DNA of 64,000 nt from Mortierella sp. BCC40632 (Eukaryota > Mortierellomycota > Mortierellomycetes > Mortierellales > Mortierellaceae), in assembly GCA_011634665.1 (NCBI GenBank), contig WAEK01000013.1, positions 1,038,501 to 1,102,500 of the forward strand. The letters run 5' to 3'. Below, one piece after another: positions 61,126 through 64,000 of the stretch. The notes under the pieces are model-generated. The model was not told where the DNA came from, made no database searches, and saw only the letters and a list, made by a program, of their open reading frames with translations. The stretch's first letter is position 1. Each line of letters starts with the position of its first letter. The position numbers and the translations under genes are program-made.

Positions 61126-63538
61126 AAACATGGCGCATGACAACGTGATGCAACTCGAGCTAGTCATGGCACAGGTCTACAAAGGTAATCACGGCGACGC
61201 TGTCCTCTCTCTTGACCAAGAGAAGGCTTACGACCGCGTCGAGTGGGACTACCTTCATCGTGTACTGGAGCACTTTGGCTTCGGTCCTCGTATCCGACGC
61301 TGGATCAAACACTGCTACAACAACCTAGAGGCCAGAATTCTCTTCAACGGCACCCAAACCCCTCCCCTACGAGATTAAAAGAGGCCTACGCCAAGGGATC
61401 CCCTTTGCGCCAATCCTCTTCAACCTCGTACTGGAGCCTTTCCTCCTGTACTACAACAGGCACGCTACTGGTATCGTCCTCTCCAACACCCGTTTTACCC
61501 ACGCGGCATATGCAGACGATACTATCCTTGCCGTCGCCGAGGGCGATGAGGAGGCAGCACAAAGGGCCATCCAGCTACACGAGAGGGCCTCGGGAGCAAA
61601 GATCAACGTTGAGAAGACTGCGGTCATCCCCCTCACCCCCACCAGCACCAACTCAATTCCCCGGCTTCAGCATCAAAGAATATGGAGAGCCTTTCACCCA
61701 CCTCGGTATCACTCTCCGCGTAGGCGGCCGTGACATGGCACAGATCGAAGACAACATAGTGAACTCGGTGAAAAAGTCCATTAATGCACTTCGTACACTC
61801 TCTCTCCCTTCAAGGGAGGGTACATGTTGCAAACGCCTACATCTACTCCAAAGTGTGGTATGGAGCAGCCTTCTACCAGTTCTCGCCTACTTTTTTCAAG
61901 AAGATCAACTCCTTGACGTCAGACCTTCTGTGGAACGGACACAAACCTTCGGTCAGCAGAGACTGGCTCAGACGACCCAAGGATAAAGGTGGATTTGGTT
62001 TGATGGACGTCGAGCTCCAATGCTCGGCGCTCAAAGCCAAATGGCTCGCACGATGGCGCACGGCCTCCCCCCAGTGGGGTGACCTCTTCACTGCAGTTGC
62101 ACAAGAGACGTACGCCCTCCTCCGCCCCACCGACGCGATTGCCCTCCTCACCCACCCCTCCGAAGCACAAACTCGCTCACCCCACTCCCGCAGACACTAT
62201 CGCCTCACAGTGGTTCCAGACGCGATGTGGGCCTTCGCCAGACTCCACCCCCACCCCAACACAGACCCCGACGTTAGAGGGGAGACCGTCTTCGCAGGAG
62301 AGGTCGACATTGAAGGGTTTTCAGTCCGCGCTGCCCGTCAATACCTGGAGAGCAGAAAGCAGAACACTCGTCAGGAAAATTTCGACCAAGGCAAAGACCC
62401 ATACGCCCCAGTCTATGGTAGGCTGCGGCTCAAGTCTCCTACACAAAACAACGAGCCCTACCCTGACAAGTGGTGGGACACGGTCTTCAAGCGCACACAC
62501 ACCCCCCTCAGGACACCAAAAAAGAGAGGTCTTTTCTTTTCAACCTCGCTCACCATGCAATCACCACCGACAAGGCCAGAGCCAAGTGGAAGGAAGACGT
62601 CAATGGCAAGTGCAAGCGCTGCCTCATTGACTACCCAGATCAGGAGCCTCAAATAGAGGACCTTCGACACGCCTTCGCCAACTGTGGAGCAGTCTGGGCC
62701 CTCTGGAAGGCCGCCCGTTCCTGGATCACCACCCTCGTCCCTGGCATGGTCGTCAGCAGTCTGCCTGACAACTGCATGCTGGGATGGCCAGAAATTGAGA
62801 AACTGCCCCCTATCGCAGTACACATCCACTCGTTGGTCCTGTACAGCATTTGGAGGACTTTTGTTGCCATCCACAAGCTACTCCCGGGACAACCCCGAGA
62901 GATGGCACAGCGGACGACCTCCTCTGGCTCACCGTCAACAGCCTCAAGCTCCGTGCACACACAGCACTCCAACAAGCTCTCCTCAAGGACAACAAACAGC
63001 AAGCAACGAACCCAAACCCAGCAGCAACTTCAGATGCCAATTACAAGCGAATGCACAAGACTTGGAATCACCCTCCGTATATTGTGGTGTCCAAGGAGGA
63101 GGTGACATTTGGTTGGATGTGGCCCACCCCTGGCTATGGTCCCTTTTTAGACATGCCAGGGGAGTACACTCCTCCAGCTTCGCGCGCAAGACCGAAGCCG
63201 CCTGACATCAGGCGAGCAAACGTCGCTGACGTTGACCTGCTTGATTGGGAGCCGCTCTCGCAGCTCCTGGACCCCTCGGACCCTTTGCCCCTAGTTGTAG
63301 ATCCTGCCTTTTGACTTGCCCCCTCTGCGGGTGCTCTTTTGTACCTGGTCTTTTTTCCCTTTCTCTGCATTTGTATTTCTAGTAGCTATATCGTTTCTGG
63401 GTCACCCTCCACCTTTTCCTTCTTCTCTCTACTCTTCTGTTGTAGGATAGTAGTTTTTGTGAACTAGCTGGCCACGTCCGCAGACCGTGGTATGAGTGCG
63501 CGCCGACGAATAAAACCCCTAACGGGGCCCATAAAAAG
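61126..63538 (+). mobile_element. 5'-truncated LINE copy 2 with reverse transcriptase, frameshifted
   Basis: Starts inside the reverse transcriptase domain: LDQEKAYDRVEWDYLHRVL (to 61378), then in another frame IKRGLRQGIPFAPILFNLVL and the catalytic AYADDT (about 61511). A third frame resumes from 61784 with AYIYSKVWYGAAFYQ and LLWNGHKPSVSRDWLRRPK. The terminal zinc finger (CKRC...HAFANC...W, from about 62610) lies in yet another frame. At least three frameshifts therefore disable it. The 3' untranslated part and A-rich end match copy 1. The family is a non-LTR element with RT and zf-RVT, probably L1- or Tad-like; the clade cannot be fixed by eye. Confidence 0.88.
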
Positions 63539-63612
63539 TTTTTTTCCAAGCACAAAGCTTAGCTTGGTTTTTCCTCCTCAGTCCTCGAAGGATCCAAAAA
63601 GAAGCATTGAGC

Positions 63613-63616
63613 AAAA
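63613..63616 (-). terminator. RNA polymerase III terminator of tRNA-Leu
   Basis: A TTTT run on the minus strand four bases after the tRNA 3' end, the usual Pol III stop signal. Confidence 0.6.
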
Positions 63617-63619
63617 TAG

Positions 63620-63702
63620 TGAAGAGAGTGGGATTCGAACCCACGCCTACGAATAGACCACGGCCTTAACGTGGCGCCTTAGACCAACTCGGCCATCTCT
63701 CC
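63620..63702 (-). tRNA. tRNA-Leu (anticodon AAG)
   Basis: Minus strand, 83 nt without CCA. Acceptor GGAGAGA pairs with TCTCTTC (one G-T); D arm GCC...GGC with the A-box; anticodon stem CCACG/CGTGG enclosing loop TTAAGGC, hence anticodon AAG reading CUU. A class II variable arm with a CTA-TTCG-TAG hairpin and a T arm GTGGG-TTCGAAT-CCCAC follow. The long variable arm and anticodon both indicate leucine. No intron. It faces the 3' end of the LINE, 82 bp away. Confidence 0.96.
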
Positions 63703-64000
63703 AATTCCTTGGAGGCCGAGGCTTCAAGTCCTACTCCAACATGATTGTCGTTAATTCCCGCACAACATTAATTCCTATCATCATTTGAGGTTGCCTGGTG
63801 CCAGATATTTTACGTTACTCTAACTGGGGCCAAGATACTCTTCGTTGCCCCATGCATTAGGCTATTGTTAAAAAAAAGGGACCCCTGACCATGTGCTGGA
63901 CCAATTGTTATAAAAAAAAAAAAACCATGTGCTGGACCAACCTGGGGACAGTTGTTAGAAAAAAAAAAGCTCTCTCTGCCGTGGCCTAACACCAGCAAAC
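63703..64000. other. tRNA upstream flank with short direct repeats
   Basis: Contains A-rich runs and two copies of CCATGTGCTGGACCAA (about 63889 and 63924), each next to an A tract. No gene seen. Confidence 0.6.

Overview
The window reads as nuclear DNA of an intron-rich filamentous fungus, most likely an early-diverging Mucoromycota lineage such as the Mortierellaceae. Most genes are split by short introns (about 60-130 nt) with GTAAGT-like donors and CTAG/TTAG acceptors. The gene set is fungal: a myosin-chitin synthase fusion, Bcs1-family AAA ATPases, Mediator Med25, a Dsc-complex subunit, a copper radical oxidase, a GPI-type aspartic protease and a two-domain chromate transporter. The phylum is inferred from gene style and the window's LINE/poly-Q character; no rRNA is present to fix it.

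Layout. 1-2.7 kb (-): N-terminal part of a large acidic nuclear protein resembling Mus7/Mms22, cut by the window edge. 3.1-4.5 kb (+): unrecognised protein. 5.1-9.5 kb (+): MED25 with very long glutamine tracts. 10.6-12.0 kb (-): CipC/DUF3759-like protein. 13.5-16.1 kb (-): BCS1-like AAA ATPase. 17.1-24.5 kb (-): 2,289-residue myosin-motor chitin synthase including a terminal DEK_C exon that a simple ORF call misses. 24.5-27.3 kb: gene-free, with a 117-bp CT microsatellite. 27.3-31.1 kb (-): MSH4, ten exons. 32.2-34.3 kb (+): glyoxal oxidase with a hevein-like chitin-binding module. 34.7-35.9 kb (-): RAD6/UBC2. 36.6-38.6 kb (-): Dsc3-like subunit. 40.8-43.4 kb (+): secreted aspartic protease with a probable GPI tail. 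44.6-46.5 kb (+): chromate transporter. 48.1-51.4 kb (+): DEK-domain/HMG-box lysine-rich chromatin protein. 54.8-56.7 kb (-): accessory gene of unknown function with a PD-(D/E)XK-like motif and hexapeptide repeats. 58-63.5 kb (+): decayed LINE retrotransposon pieces, including two nearly identical 3' ends in tandem. 63.62-63.70 kb (-): tRNA-Leu(AAG).

The first 52 kb is ordinary housekeeping and cell-wall gene space; the last 10 kb is accessory and repeat-rich. Several neighbours share themes but there is no operon logic: RAD6 and Dsc3 both serve ubiquitin pathways, and Mus7-like, MSH4 and RAD6 act in DNA repair or recombination. Three introns (in the chitin synthase, MSH4 and the chromate transporter) use GC-AG borders. 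I found no clear undescribed multi-gene system. The best leads are the accessory nuclease-like gene with its palindromic 3' end, the tandem LINE tails beside a tRNA gene, and a possible structured RNA at 12.2-12.5 kb.

All exon borders were read by eye from frame continuity and splice consensus; none is supported by transcript data.
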